In this document: one piece after another, positions 8,901 to 18,908 of the stretch | Numbering within the stretch: position 1 is the first letter of the stretch | How the letters are laid out: every line of letters begins with the position of its first letter | Assembly (NCBI GenBank): GCA_020849625.1 | Contig: JADLFV010000104.1 | Span: 1 to 50,076 of the forward strand | Direction: 5' to 3' | DNA from: Phycisphaeraceae bacterium | Lineage (GTDB): Bacteria > Planctomycetota > Phycisphaerae > Phycisphaerales > Phycisphaeraceae | Length of the DNA stretch: 50,076 nt | Program-made: the position numbers and the translations under genes | Notes under the pieces: generated by a model | What the model saw: only the letters and a program-made list of their open reading frames with translations | Told to the model about the DNA's origin: nothing | Databases searched by the model: none

Positions 8901-9008
8901 GCTTCCCTACGCGGCTGCCCCCGGAATGACTTAACTTCCGAGGCGGGCCGATCAGGTTCCAAGGGTGTTTTCTCAGGCCTTCGCCAAGCTCAGGCCACCC
9001 CTAGCGAA
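8901..9008 (-). promoter_or_regulatory. TPP riboswitch (THI element) upstream of thiC
   Basis: Read on the minus strand, the leader contains the TPP-aptamer signatures in order: TAGGGGTGGCC (9002-8992), the pyrimidine-sensing CTGAGA (8974-8969), ACACCCTTGGAACCTGATC (8968-8950), and the closing GCGTAGGGAAGC (8912-8901). The end is about 50 bases before the thiC start. Thiamine pyrophosphate is expected to lower thiC expression; whether by transcription or translation cannot be decided. A CCCCCGGAA word lies in the variable P3 side. Confidence 0.93.
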
Positions 9009-9054
9009 CGGTATGCACTTGCAGGTCAAGCATACGCCTCGACTCGCCGGTGAG

Positions 9055-9849
9055 TCAACTGCGGGCCTTGAGCATGTCGATCAGATTCGACGCGCAACGG
9101 GCGGCGGCATCCATGGGGCTGAGAGTGGGATGGCCTTCCTGCTCGACGATGTAGAGCCTGGTGTCGGCGAACTGCTCGGCGGCATCGAACACATCATTCC
9201 AGGGCACGCCGCCCTCGCCGATGACCGCCTGCCCGTGGCCGAACTTGGGATCGACGCCGTCGGCGACCTTGATGTATTCCTTCAGGTGCAGCAGTTGGCC
9301 GCGGTGGTAGTGATCGCGGATGGGTTTGACCGGGTCGGCCCCGCCGTGCATGCCGTTGGCGGTGTCGTACTGCATGATGAACGTGGCCGGCGTGTTGCCC
9401 GCGATCAATTCCCAGCCGGCGACACCACTGGGCAGCAGCATCAGGTCCATCCAGTGGGCGTGAAATCCCGTGCGGCAACCGACGCTTTGCAGGCGCTGAT
9501 CGAGCGTGCAGAAGAACTCGGCTGTGTTCAGCCAGGCATCCATATCGGTGCGATACTTCTCCGGCAGAAAGGGCACGATCAGGTGATCGCAACCGATGGC
9601 CCGGTAGCTCTCGGCCGTCTGTTTCCAGGTCTCATGCTGAAGCTGATCGATGGGCACGTGAGCGGAGAAAGGCTTGAGCCCGGAGTCTGCGCACATCTTC
9701 TTCACCGCGGCCGGCTCGTGGCCGTACAGGCCGGCGAACTCCACGCCGTCGTAGCCCATCTTTTTGACCCGCTGCAGCACGGCGGCCAGATCGGCCTTGG
9801 CGTCATCTCGAACCGAGTACAGTTGCAATGCGATGGGAATATTAGGCAT
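9055..9849 (-). CDS. sugar phosphate isomerase/epimerase (TIM barrel)
   Basis: A 264-residue xylose-isomerase-like TIM barrel (AP endonuclease family 2). It starts IPIALQLYSVRDDAKADL, typical of the family, then MGYDGVEFAGLYG, and has likely metal ligands in FHAHWMD, IMQYDTANG, LLHLKEY and VEQEGHP. No signal peptide. The substrate is unknown; planctomycetes carry many such paralogues. It lies upstream of the thiC riboswitch on the same strand with 46 bp between, and diverges from recX with only 32 bp between starts. Confidence 0.85.
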   Translation of the reverse strand: MPNIPIALQLYSVRDDAKADLAAVLQRVKKMGYDGVEFAGLYGHEPAAVKKMCADSGLKPFSAHVPIDQLQHETWKQTAESYRAIGCDHLIVPFLPEKYRTDMDAWLNTAEFFCTLDQRLQSVGCRTGFHAHWMDLMLLPSGVAGWELIAGNTPATFIMQYDTANGMHGGADPVKPIRDHYHRGQLLHLKEYIKVADGVDPKFGHGQAVIGEGGVPWNDVFDAAEQFADTRLYIVEQEGHPTLSPMDAAARCASNLIDMLKARS

Positions 9850-9881
9850 GCGGGCATTGTAACCAAGATTACAATGCTCAC

Positions 9882-10538
9882 GTGCCCACCGTCACCGCAC
9901 TGCGACCGACCAAGCGCGACCCCGACCGGGTGAGTGTTCACGTGGATGGCCGAGCTCTGGCGGTGCTGCACACGCACAGCATCCATGAGTTGCGCCTGAC
10001 CGTGGGTTGTCCGTGCGATCCACAATTGATCCAACAGGCAGCCGGCGTGGATCAGGCCATGAAACAGTCGCTCAATCGCCTCGGCCGCCGGGCACTGAGC
10101 AGCGGACAACTGGACCGCAAGTTGAAAGAACTTGGCCACGATGAAGTGACGCGGCAAGCCGCTTTGGAGCGACTGACGAATGCGGGCCTGCTGGACGATC
10201 GCGTCTTTGCCGAGACGCTGGTGCGGCAGATCAAGCGGCGCAAGCCGGCAGGAGCCGCCCTGCTGCAACAGAAGCTGCGTGAGAAGTTTCTCGACGCTGA
10301 GTTGATCGAGCAGGTGATCGCCGAACAGAGCGACCGGGCCACGGATGTCGAACAGGCGACTGCCCTGGCCCGCCAGCGTCAGAATCAGCTTCAGCGGGTT
10401 GAGCCGATGGCCTGCCGCCGCCGCATCTACGGCCTGCTGGCCCGCCGGGGTTTCGATCCGCAGACGATCAGCGATGTCATGGCCAGGCTGAAGTTCTCGG
10501 ACGATGGGGACAGCGGAGAAGATTCCGATAAGCCATGA
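9882..10538 (+). CDS. recX: RecX family regulatory protein
   Basis: RecX binds RecA filaments and limits recombinase and co-protease activity. This 218-residue protein has tandem three-helix repeats: one near SLNRLGRRALSSGQLDRKL, the next with ALERLTNAGLLDDRVFAETLVR, and a last one with CRRRIYGLLARRGFDPQTI. The start is GTG, right after the short divergent promoter gap. recA itself is not in the window. The acidic tail (DDGDSGEDSDKP) is unremarkable. Confidence 0.88.
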   Translation: MPTVTALRPTKRDPDRVSVHVDGRALAVLHTHSIHELRLTVGCPCDPQLIQQAAGVDQAMKQSLNRLGRRALSSGQLDRKLKELGHDEVTRQAALERLTNAGLLDDRVFAETLVRQIKRRKPAGAALLQQKLREKFLDAELIEQVIAEQSDRATDVEQATALARQRQNQLQRVEPMACRRRIYGLLARRGFDPQTISDVMARLKFSDDGDSGEDSDKP

Positions 10539-10618
10539 CCCCATAACAACTGGCAACGCCCTGCCGCCTGCGCCGATGCTCCATAGGACTTAGGCATAGC
10601 CTTTGATGGAGTCATCAC

Positions 10619-12022
10619 ATGGGTGCAGTCAACGACACCTACGCCAACGCCCACGTTGCCGCCGACGGCGTGGCCAACGAACTGTACGCCACGCTGGAGC
10701 GTGCCCGCGATGAGCGTTTCCGCCTCATCCGCCTGATCAAGGAAGTCGAAACTCGCCTGGCCTCAACACCGCCGCCCGCCCCGGCTGAGAAGATCGCCAA
10801 GCTCACCGACAAGGTTCACAACCTCGATGAAGCGCTCAACCAGCGCTTCACGCGGCTGGATGAAACCGATGCCCGTATTGAGAAGCGCCTCGAGCAGCTC
10901 GACCGCATGGAAAAAGCCATCCGCGAGCTGACGATCAGCTTCGGCAAGCAGGTGCAGGGCGCCAAGCAGTTCAACCAGGAAGTTGCGGAAGCCAAACGAC
11001 AGGTGCAATTGGCCGCCGACGTGGTGATCGACGACAGCCGCCGGCGCCTGGAGCAGATCAGCGACAAGCTCGACGAGCAACTGGACCGTGAAGCGGACCA
11101 GATCGTCCGCGGCTTCGCACAGCGTCTGGAGCAGACCGCCCAGCAGCGCATCGATGCCTGCGGCAAGCTGTTCACCGACCGCGAGCAGGAACTGTGCGAA
11201 AGCATGGAGCAGCAGTTTGAAGGCCACGAGCGGAAGCTGCACCAGCAACTGGAGAAAGCCGCCGCCACCGCCACCGAGCGCTTCAACGGCGACCGCCAGC
11301 AGATCATTGACCAGATCAACAAGCAGCACGAGCGCCTGCTCGGCCAGCTTGCCAAGGACCTGGCCGGTCAGCAGGAACTGGCTGTGGCCCAGATCACCGA
11401 GCACGTCAACCGCATCGCCTCGTCCTTCGGCGACCAGGTCAACGACATGGTCAGCGACGCCAACGCCCGACTGGAGCAGACGACCAACGAATTCGCCAGC
11501 GGTATCGACGATCGCCTCCAGCAGGTCCGCGCTCAGGTGGTCAATGCTCAGAATCAGATCGAGCAGGCGGCCGGTGAGTTCTCCAGCCGCGTCGGCGATC
11601 GCCTGGTGCTGGCCCGCCGCGAGGTGGCTGACGCACTGGCGGTGGTCGATCAGTCGTTGAAACAGCGTCTGAGCGAGATCCGCGATTCGTCCGACTCGCT
11701 GGTCAGCCTGTTCGAGCAGCAGTTCGCCCAGCGTCTGGAAGCGATGCCGCGCCAGGCAGCCGACACGCTGCAGCAGTCCGACTCCATGCTCAGCCGCCAG
11801 CTCGAGCAGACCCGCCTCCAGGTCGAACGCACCATCGCCCCTCTGCGGCAGCAGATTCTCGACACGTTGCATCAGGCCCAGACCCGCGCCCGGGCCGCCC
11901 GGGCTGACGCTCAGACATCGCCCGTGCTGGGCGAAAACCTTCAGCACTGGCTCAACGCGCTGGGCGAAAACACCGCCGCCACGGAGCGTCCCGACGAGCC
12001 GGGGCAGCGCGAAGCCGCCTGA
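10619..12022 (+). CDS. long coiled-coil protein, hypothetical
   Basis: A 467-residue, almost wholly helical protein rich in Gln, Glu, Arg and Ala, with heptad-like repeats through about residues 50-430. Segments such as NARLEQTTNEFASGIDDRL and NQIEQAAGEFSSRVGDRL repeat with diverged copies, giving an apolipoprotein or methyl-accepting-domain look. No membrane segment, signal or catalytic motif. GGAG precedes the ATG. It may be structural (cytoskeleton- or nucleoid-associated) but that is a guess. The high coiled-coil content also opens a long antisense frame, which I treat as a shadow. Confidence 0.75.
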   Translation: MGAVNDTYANAHVAADGVANELYATLERARDERFRLIRLIKEVETRLASTPPPAPAEKIAKLTDKVHNLDEALNQRFTRLDETDARIEKRLEQLDRMEKAIRELTISFGKQVQGAKQFNQEVAEAKRQVQLAADVVIDDSRRRLEQISDKLDEQLDREADQIVRGFAQRLEQTAQQRIDACGKLFTDREQELCESMEQQFEGHERKLHQQLEKAAATATERFNGDRQQIIDQINKQHERLLGQLAKDLAGQQELAVAQITEHVNRIASSFGDQVNDMVSDANARLEQTTNEFASGIDDRLQQVRAQVVNAQNQIEQAAGEFSSRVGDRLVLARREVADALAVVDQSLKQRLSEIRDSSDSLVSLFEQQFAQRLEAMPRQAADTLQQSDSMLSRQLEQTRLQVERTIAPLRQQILDTLHQAQTRARAARADAQTSPVLGENLQHWLNALGENTAATERPDEPGQREAA

Positions 12023-12138
12023 TTGGACATTCGGTATGCAGGAAGCAGGAAGCGACGCCGCCGAGGTCAAAAAGCCTCGGCGGTTGTCTTTGCGCTACAC
12101 CTGATTACCATGCTCGCAACGCAACGGAAGGAAAAGCC

Positions 12139-13560
<1,422 letters not shown>

Positions 13561-13563
13561 ACC

Positions 13564-14376
13564 ATGAATCGCACGACTGCTCTCATCGTTGCTTCCATGC
13601 TCACGTTTGCCGCCTGCTTCGCGCACGCCGAAGTGATGGTCACTCCCATCGCCCTGACCGTCGGATCACCTACACTTCAGGACATGGACTTCGACTTCCG
13701 ACCCAATGGCGTCAACCCCGGCACGTCCGTCCACGTCATCATCACCGGCCTGGAACAGCGCATCGTCGATCTGGACACCGACAATTCCACGGTCAGCATG
13801 GCTGTTGACTCCACCGGCAAGGATCTGCTCGCTCAGCCCAAGCCCAAGTCCGACGGCGGCTTCAGCATGTCCATGAGCAGCGATCCCATCGGTCCCTTCC
13901 CGCATATCAAGGCGGATGGTTCGGCCATTGCCGTGGAGTTGATCACCCCGCAGGCGCCAGCCGCCGGCGCCACTTCCATCAACTGTGAAGCTTCGCTGGC
14001 TGTGCTGACCGCGGCCGGCACCAAGACCCTCTCGGCCCAGAACGTGCCCCTGCAGCCCGGACAGGTGGCGCTCGGCGACCAGAGCTTTGAAATCACCGCC
14101 ATGGGCCCCAGCGATTGGGAAGAGGGCAAATTCAAACTCACGCTGAAGATGACCAAAGACCTGCACCAGCAGGTTGCCGGCTGGACCATCACCGACGATG
14201 CCGGCGCCAAGCTCACCGACGGGCCTTACTCCACCATGACCATGTTCGACACCGTGGAACTGGAGTTCACGCTCAGTGCCAACCCGCAGGCGGCCAGCTT
14301 CGCACTGGACCTCTACGATGACATGCAGAAAGTGACCGTGCCCGTGAAGTTCCAGGTCGGCCTGGGCATCGAATAA
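13564..14376 (+). CDS. secreted protein of unknown function, 270 aa
   Basis: Begins with a clear Sec signal peptide (MNRTTALIVASMLTFAACFAHA). The mature part looks all-beta, with repeated Thr/Val/Asp strands, a first segment about PIALTVGSPTLQDMDFDFRP and a last about ALDLYDDMQKVTVPVKF. I do not recognise the family. It is tightly coupled to fumC (3 bp between stop and start), which says more about expression than function. Confidence 0.75.
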   Translation: MNRTTALIVASMLTFAACFAHAEVMVTPIALTVGSPTLQDMDFDFRPNGVNPGTSVHVIITGLEQRIVDLDTDNSTVSMAVDSTGKDLLAQPKPKSDGGFSMSMSSDPIGPFPHIKADGSAIAVELITPQAPAAGATSINCEASLAVLTAAGTKTLSAQNVPLQPGQVALGDQSFEITAMGPSDWEEGKFKLTLKMTKDLHQQVAGWTITDDAGAKLTDGPYSTMTMFDTVELEFTLSANPQAASFALDLYDDMQKVTVPVKFQVGLGIE

Positions 14377-14476
14377 TCCCCGCCCCCGGCCCCCGGAAAT
14401 GTATCCCCCCGGCGGAGGCCGGTTCACCGGCCGTCTCCCCAAAAGTCCCCAGTCCCCCGCCCTCGGAAGTTCCCCC

Positions 14477-16309
14477 ATGCCCCAGCCTGCATACCGAGTC
14501 ATCGTGATCGGCGGCGGACACGCCGGCGCTGAGGCTGCCTGGGCTGCGGCCAATATGCTGCGCGATGAAGGCGACAAAGTCGCCCTGGTCACACTTCGCC
14601 TCGATCGTGTCGGCGTCATGTCCTGCAACCCCGCCATCGGCGGGCTGGCCAAGGGACAGATGGTGCGCGAGATCGACGCCCTCGGCGGACTGATGGGCCT
14701 GGCGGCCGACGCCACCGGCATTCAGTTCAAGGTGCTCAACGCCTCCAAAGGCCCGGCCGTGCGCGGCCCGCGCTGCCAGTGCGACAAGTATCGCTATGCC
14801 GCCGAGGTCCAGCGCCTGCTGCGCACCCGCGACAACCTCGACCTTATCGAAGCCCCCGTCGAAGACCTGCTGGTCGAACACGGCCAATGCGTCGGCGTCA
14901 TCCTGCCCGATCGAACTCTGCGGGCAGATGCCGTCGTCCTGACCACCGGCACCTTCATGCGCGGCCTGATGCACACCGGCCCCAAGCAAACAGAAGGCGG
15001 TCGCGTCGGCGAAGGACCATCCGTCGGCATCAGTGCCTCACTGCGTCGCCTCGGCTTCGACCTCGGCCGCCTCAAGACCGGCACCCCACCACGCCTGGCC
15101 GCGGAGTCCATCGACTTCGCCTCTCTGCAACGCATGCCCGGCGACGAAACACCTGCTCCTTTCAGTGACATGACGCCAAAGCCCAGGGATGGCCATCCCT
15201 GGGCGTTACTGCCCCAGCTCGACTGCTGGGTCACGCACACCCACGAAGCGATCCACGAGCAGATCCGCGCCAACCTCGATCGCGCGCCGCTGTTTAACGG
15301 CCAGATCACCCCCGGCTGTGTCGGGCCGCGCTATTGCCCCAGCATCGAAGACAAGGTCGTGCGCTTCGCAGACAAGACTTCGCACCACGTGTTCCTCGAG
15401 CCCGAGTCGCTGGACACCAACGAGATCTACTGCAACGGCATCTCCACCTCGCTGCCGACCGACATCCAGGACTACATGGTCCATCATCTGCCCGGGTGCG
15501 AGCGGGCGAAAATCCTGCGCTATGGCTATGCCGTGGAATACGACATGGTGCGCCCGCATCAGATCGATGCCACCACCATGACCAAGAGGATCGAAGGCCT
15601 GTTTTTGGCCGGGCAGATCAACGGCACCAGCGGCTACGAGGAAGCAGCGGGACAGGGCCTGCTGGCAGGCATCAATGCGGTGCGTTATCTGCGCGGTGAA
15701 TCCCTGGTGCGTCTCGGCCGCGAGCAGGCATACATCGGCGTGCTGATGGACGACCTGGTGACCAAGACACCGGTAGAGCCTTATCGCATGTTCACCAGCC
15801 GCGCGGAGCATCGTTTGGTGCTGCGGGCGGACAATGCCGATCAGCGGCTGACCGAACTGGGCCGGGAGTGGGGAACTGTGGATGATGCGCGCTGGGCGGT
15901 GTATCAGGACAAGCAGCGCACCATCCGCCGCATCCATGAACATCTCGACGCCCAGCGCCTGCGCAAGTGGATTGCCGGCCCACAGGTGGGTGTGCCCGAA
16001 CTGCGCCGGCAACTGGCCGGGGCGGGCATCACTGCCGACGATTCGCTGTTGATCCGCGTCCTGGCTGACGCACAGTATGCCGGCTACATCGATCGCCATC
16101 AGCGCCAGATCGAAAGACTGCGGGCGGCCGAATCGCAGCCACTGCCCACCAATCACGACTATGCCGCGATCCCCGGCCTGCGCACGGAGGCCATGCTGCA
16201 ACTGAACCGCTTCCAGCCCGCGACCCTCGGTCAGGCCGGCCGCCTCGAAGGCGTCAACCCCGCCGACCTGATGATCATCAGTCTGGCCATGTCTCGCCGC
16301 AGTGCGTGA
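14477..16309 (+). CDS. mnmG: tRNA uridine 5-carboxymethylaminomethyl modification enzyme MnmG
   Basis: The FAD-dependent MnmG (GidA) acts with MnmE to modify U34 of several tRNAs. It begins YRVIVIGGGHAGAEAAW (Rossmann FAD motif), then CNPAIGGLAKGQMVREID and PRYCPSIEDKVVRF, all family signatures. The C-terminal helical domain ends IPGLRTEAML and PADLMIISLAM. The frame opens at 14399, but the extra 26 residues are low-complexity Pro/Gly and the ATG at 14477 starts right at the family's N-terminus, giving 610 residues. mnmE is not in the window. Confidence 0.96.
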   Translation: MPQPAYRVIVIGGGHAGAEAAWAAANMLRDEGDKVALVTLRLDRVGVMSCNPAIGGLAKGQMVREIDALGGLMGLAADATGIQFKVLNASKGPAVRGPRCQCDKYRYAAEVQRLLRTRDNLDLIEAPVEDLLVEHGQCVGVILPDRTLRADAVVLTTGTFMRGLMHTGPKQTEGGRVGEGPSVGISASLRRLGFDLGRLKTGTPPRLAAESIDFASLQRMPGDETPAPFSDMTPKPRDGHPWALLPQLDCWVTHTHEAIHEQIRANLDRAPLFNGQITPGCVGPRYCPSIEDKVVRFADKTSHHVFLEPESLDTNEIYCNGISTSLPTDIQDYMVHHLPGCERAKILRYGYAVEYDMVRPHQIDATTMTKRIEGLFLAGQINGTSGYEEAAGQGLLAGINAVRYLRGESLVRLGREQAYIGVLMDDLVTKTPVEPYRMFTSRAEHRLVLRADNADQRLTELGREWGTVDDARWAVYQDKQRTIRRIHEHLDAQRLRKWIAGPQVGVPELRRQLAGAGITADDSLLIRVLADAQYAGYIDRHQRQIERLRAAESQPLPTNHDYAAIPGLRTEAMLQLNRFQPATLGQAGRLEGVNPADLMIISLAMSRRSA

Positions 16310-16326
16310 CTAAAGTAACCGTGGAT

Positions 16327-16467
16327 TTCGCGGATTGCGCAGATCAGGAATTCGCCACGAAGGCACGAAGGACACGAAGAAAAATCCATGCATGTTTTCA
16401 ACTTCGTGTCCTTCGTGCCTTCGTGGCTATCTGTATTCGGTTTGACTCTCATCTGCGGAATCTGCGG
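16327..16467. repeat. nested double palindrome between mnmG and the esterase gene
   Basis: The inner arms 16354-16379 and 16402-16427 are a perfect 26-bp inverted repeat (GCCACGAAGGCACGAAGGAC and on). The outer arms 16327-16344 and 16451-16467 pair imperfectly (CGGATTGCGCAGAT with ATCTGCGGAATCTGCGG). The inner and outer sequences belong to two different dispersed repeat types, one nested inside the other. A terminator role after mnmG is possible. Confidence 0.8.
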
Positions 16468-16535
16468 TTTTCTCCTGCGGGCGGGTTTGAACTTCGATAT
16501 CATATCCGCTTCCCCCTATTCAGGAGTTGGCAGAC

Positions 16536-17504
16536 ATGCCCGGCATTTTCGATTTCCCGCTGGAAAAGCTCAAGACCTACCAAGGCATCAACCCCCGCCC
16601 GGCCGACCACGACGCATACTGGCAGCGCGCCCTCGATGAGATGCGCCGCACCGACCCGCAGGTCGAACTGCGCCCCGCGGATTTCAAGTCGCCTGCTGCC
16701 GAGTGCTTCGATCTTTACTTCACCGGCGTGCGCGGCGCCCGCATTCACGCCAAGTACCTCCGCCCCCGCCCCCGGAATGGTGACAAGCCATGTCCGGCCG
16801 TCTTGCAGTTTCACGGCTACAGCGGCAACTGCGGCGAATGGCACGACAAACTGGCCTGGGTCGCCAGCGGTTTCGCCGTCGCCGCTCTCGACTGCCGCGG
16901 CCAGGGCGGATCGTCTGAGGACACCGGCAGCGTCAAGGGCAACACCCACCACGGCCACATCATCCGCGGCCTGGAAGATCAGCCTGACAACCTGCTGTTT
17001 CGCCAGATTTTCCTCGACACCGCCCAGATGGCGAGCATCGTCATGGGCTTCGATGAAGTCGATGAAAAGCGCGTCGCCACCTACGGCGGCTCCCAGGGCG
17101 GCGGCCTGTCGCTGGCCTGCGCCTCACTGGAGCCGCGCATCGCACGGGTCGCAGCCAATTATCCGTTCTTGTGCGATTACAAGCGCGTGTGGGAGCTGGA
17201 CCTGACCCTCAACGCCTACGCCGAACTCAAAACCTTCTTCCGCCACTTCGATCCCACCCACGAAAAGGAAGACCTCTGGTTCGAGCGCCTCGGCTACATC
17301 GACGTGCAGCACCTGACCCGGCGCATCAAGGGCCAGGTGATGCTGGCCACCTCGCTGATGGACCAGATCTGCCCGCCCTCGACGCAGTTTGCCGCCTACA
17401 ACAAGATCACCGCTCCCAAGCAGATGGTGATCTACCCCGACTACGCCCACGAAACCCTGCCCGGCCAGTTCGACCGCGTGCACCAGTGGCTGCTGGAGAT
17501 GTGA
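16536..17504 (+). CDS. CE7 acetyl xylan esterase / cephalosporin-C deacetylase
   Basis: An alpha/beta hydrolase of carbohydrate esterase family 7, removing acetyl groups from oligosaccharides. All three CE7 signatures are visible: RGQ (residues 121-123 in DCRGQGGSS), GGSQGG with nucleophile Ser186, and the C-terminal HE (His305 in YAHET). FHGYSG forms the oxyanion loop. No signal peptide, so it is likely cytoplasmic and works on imported sugars. A TTG at 16527 is possible, but AGGAG sits nine bases before the ATG at 16536. It is followed by a sugar-type GntR regulator in the same direction. Confidence 0.92.
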   Translation: MPGIFDFPLEKLKTYQGINPRPADHDAYWQRALDEMRRTDPQVELRPADFKSPAAECFDLYFTGVRGARIHAKYLRPRPRNGDKPCPAVLQFHGYSGNCGEWHDKLAWVASGFAVAALDCRGQGGSSEDTGSVKGNTHHGHIIRGLEDQPDNLLFRQIFLDTAQMASIVMGFDEVDEKRVATYGGSQGGGLSLACASLEPRIARVAANYPFLCDYKRVWELDLTLNAYAELKTFFRHFDPTHEKEDLWFERLGYIDVQHLTRRIKGQVMLATSLMDQICPPSTQFAAYNKITAPKQMVIYPDYAHETLPGQFDRVHQWLLEM

Positions 17505-17690
17505 TTTTATGCCCCGGCGAGTGGATCCACGCTTCAGGGGGCGTGTGCCGCGGCTTTTGGCAATGCGGGTATATTGGCCCCCTGCGTTCTCCCTGGCTTT
17601 CTGGACACTGACCCGAACATTCAATACCATAAAATTTTGTTGAAGATGACAGTTTATTCTTCTGCCTCCGTGGCAAGCTGAAGATCATTC

Positions 17691-18755
17691 ATGGGAATGG
17701 ATACGACCAGAACGCAGGTTCCCATTGGGCGAAAAAGACATCAGGTGTATTGCGCCTTGCGCGACCAGATCGAGGCCAGGGAGTTCTCATCGGGTCAACA
17801 GTTCTACACGATCAAGGAGATTTGCGACAAGTACCGCGTTTCAACTTCGACGGCGATTCGGTGCCTGGAGCGGCTGGAGGAGGAAGGTCTCATCGAGCGC
17901 CGTCACAGATCGGGCATCTACGTCAAAAACACGCCATCGGGAGCGACAGAGGCAGCAACGGTTCGGTGTGTGGATTGTGTGATGCCGGAGGACATCGTCA
18001 GCCGAGGCGGGCCGGAGTTTCTGGCTGACGAAATTCTGGCTGGAACCTCCGGCTCCAGGAGTTCGGATGAATTGGCACTGCGCATCAATCTGTTGCCAAA
18101 GCAAATCAACACCGAAGAGCAAATCGAAGCATGGCTGCAGCAACTGGTTGACGCCGGATCGCAAGCGTTTATTTTTCGTTGGATGCCGACGGCGGCGCAG
18201 CGGGTTGCCCAACGCAAAGGCTGGCCGACCTGTATCCTGGGGACACCTGATCGCGGCATCACCCTGCCGTCCATCGGCTTCGACCAGCGCCAGTTGGGTG
18301 AATGCATCGCGGAGTATCTGGTGCGACAGGATTGTCAGCATGTGGCGATTCTGATGCGCAACGAATGGCGGCCAGGGGACAATGTGCTGGCCAACAGTCT
18401 GATAGTCGGGTTGGGTAACCGTCTTGTCGCGATTGAGACCGTGCCGCCGTCTGCGGAGGACGTTGATTCAGCCTTGGATGATCTGATTGCCCGTGTGCCT
18501 CGGATTGATGCGCTGTTTCTTCGCAACCACCTCAGCACGCGCTCACGCGATCGCTTGCATGAGCTTACAAGCAAGCCTCAAAAGTTCGTGGTGATCAGCG
18601 AGATGTACCGCAATGATCCATGGATCACGCCCATTGTTCCAGTTGGACAATCAAGAGTTGAAGCAATCACAAGTCTGCTGCGCCGTTTGATCGCAGGTGA
18701 ACCAGTGGCCGAATCCGAATCTTTTCCCGCCCAGATTCTCGAACCTGCCTCGTGA
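17691..18755 (+). CDS. GntR-type regulator with sugar-binding-like domain
   Basis: A 354-residue regulator. An N-terminal GntR winged helix (about residues 15-80: YCALRDQIEAREFSSGQQF, then CDKYRVSTSTAIRCLERLEEEGLI and a RSGIYV wing) is joined to a periplasmic-binding-protein-like effector domain in which QHVAILM and a final SLLRRLIAGEPVAES segment resemble LacI/AraR proteins. It probably senses a sugar. The upstream esterase is the obvious candidate target. Two Met codons (17691 and 17697) are equally plausible starts. Confidence 0.85.
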   Translation: MGMDTTRTQVPIGRKRHQVYCALRDQIEAREFSSGQQFYTIKEICDKYRVSTSTAIRCLERLEEEGLIERRHRSGIYVKNTPSGATEAATVRCVDCVMPEDIVSRGGPEFLADEILAGTSGSRSSDELALRINLLPKQINTEEQIEAWLQQLVDAGSQAFIFRWMPTAAQRVAQRKGWPTCILGTPDRGITLPSIGFDQRQLGECIAEYLVRQDCQHVAILMRNEWRPGDNVLANSLIVGLGNRLVAIETVPPSAEDVDSALDDLIARVPRIDALFLRNHLSTRSRDRLHELTSKPQKFVVISEMYRNDPWITPIVPVGQSRVEAITSLLRRLIAGEPVAESESFPAQILEPAS

Positions 18756-18908
18756 ATGATCTCGATCACCGGGGCATCCGCTGGCGACCTCGGACGTTGG
18801 AGGAAAGCTGCCAGGCGCCAGTTGTCGAAACGCAAGCGAAAGAAGGGAATGTCTGAACCCGGATGGCTGAATGCTGATGTTGATGATCAGCCACGAGCGA
18901 TCAGCCAC

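Noticed and set aside
8852..8962. N-terminal extension of ThiC
   Set aside because: It overlaps the TPP aptamer and lacks a ribosome site, while the ATG at 8851 has a good one.
10763..12070. 435-codon minus-strand frame
   Set aside because: It is antisense to the coiled-coil gene and reads as Leu/Val/Gly-rich shadow sequence without domain features.
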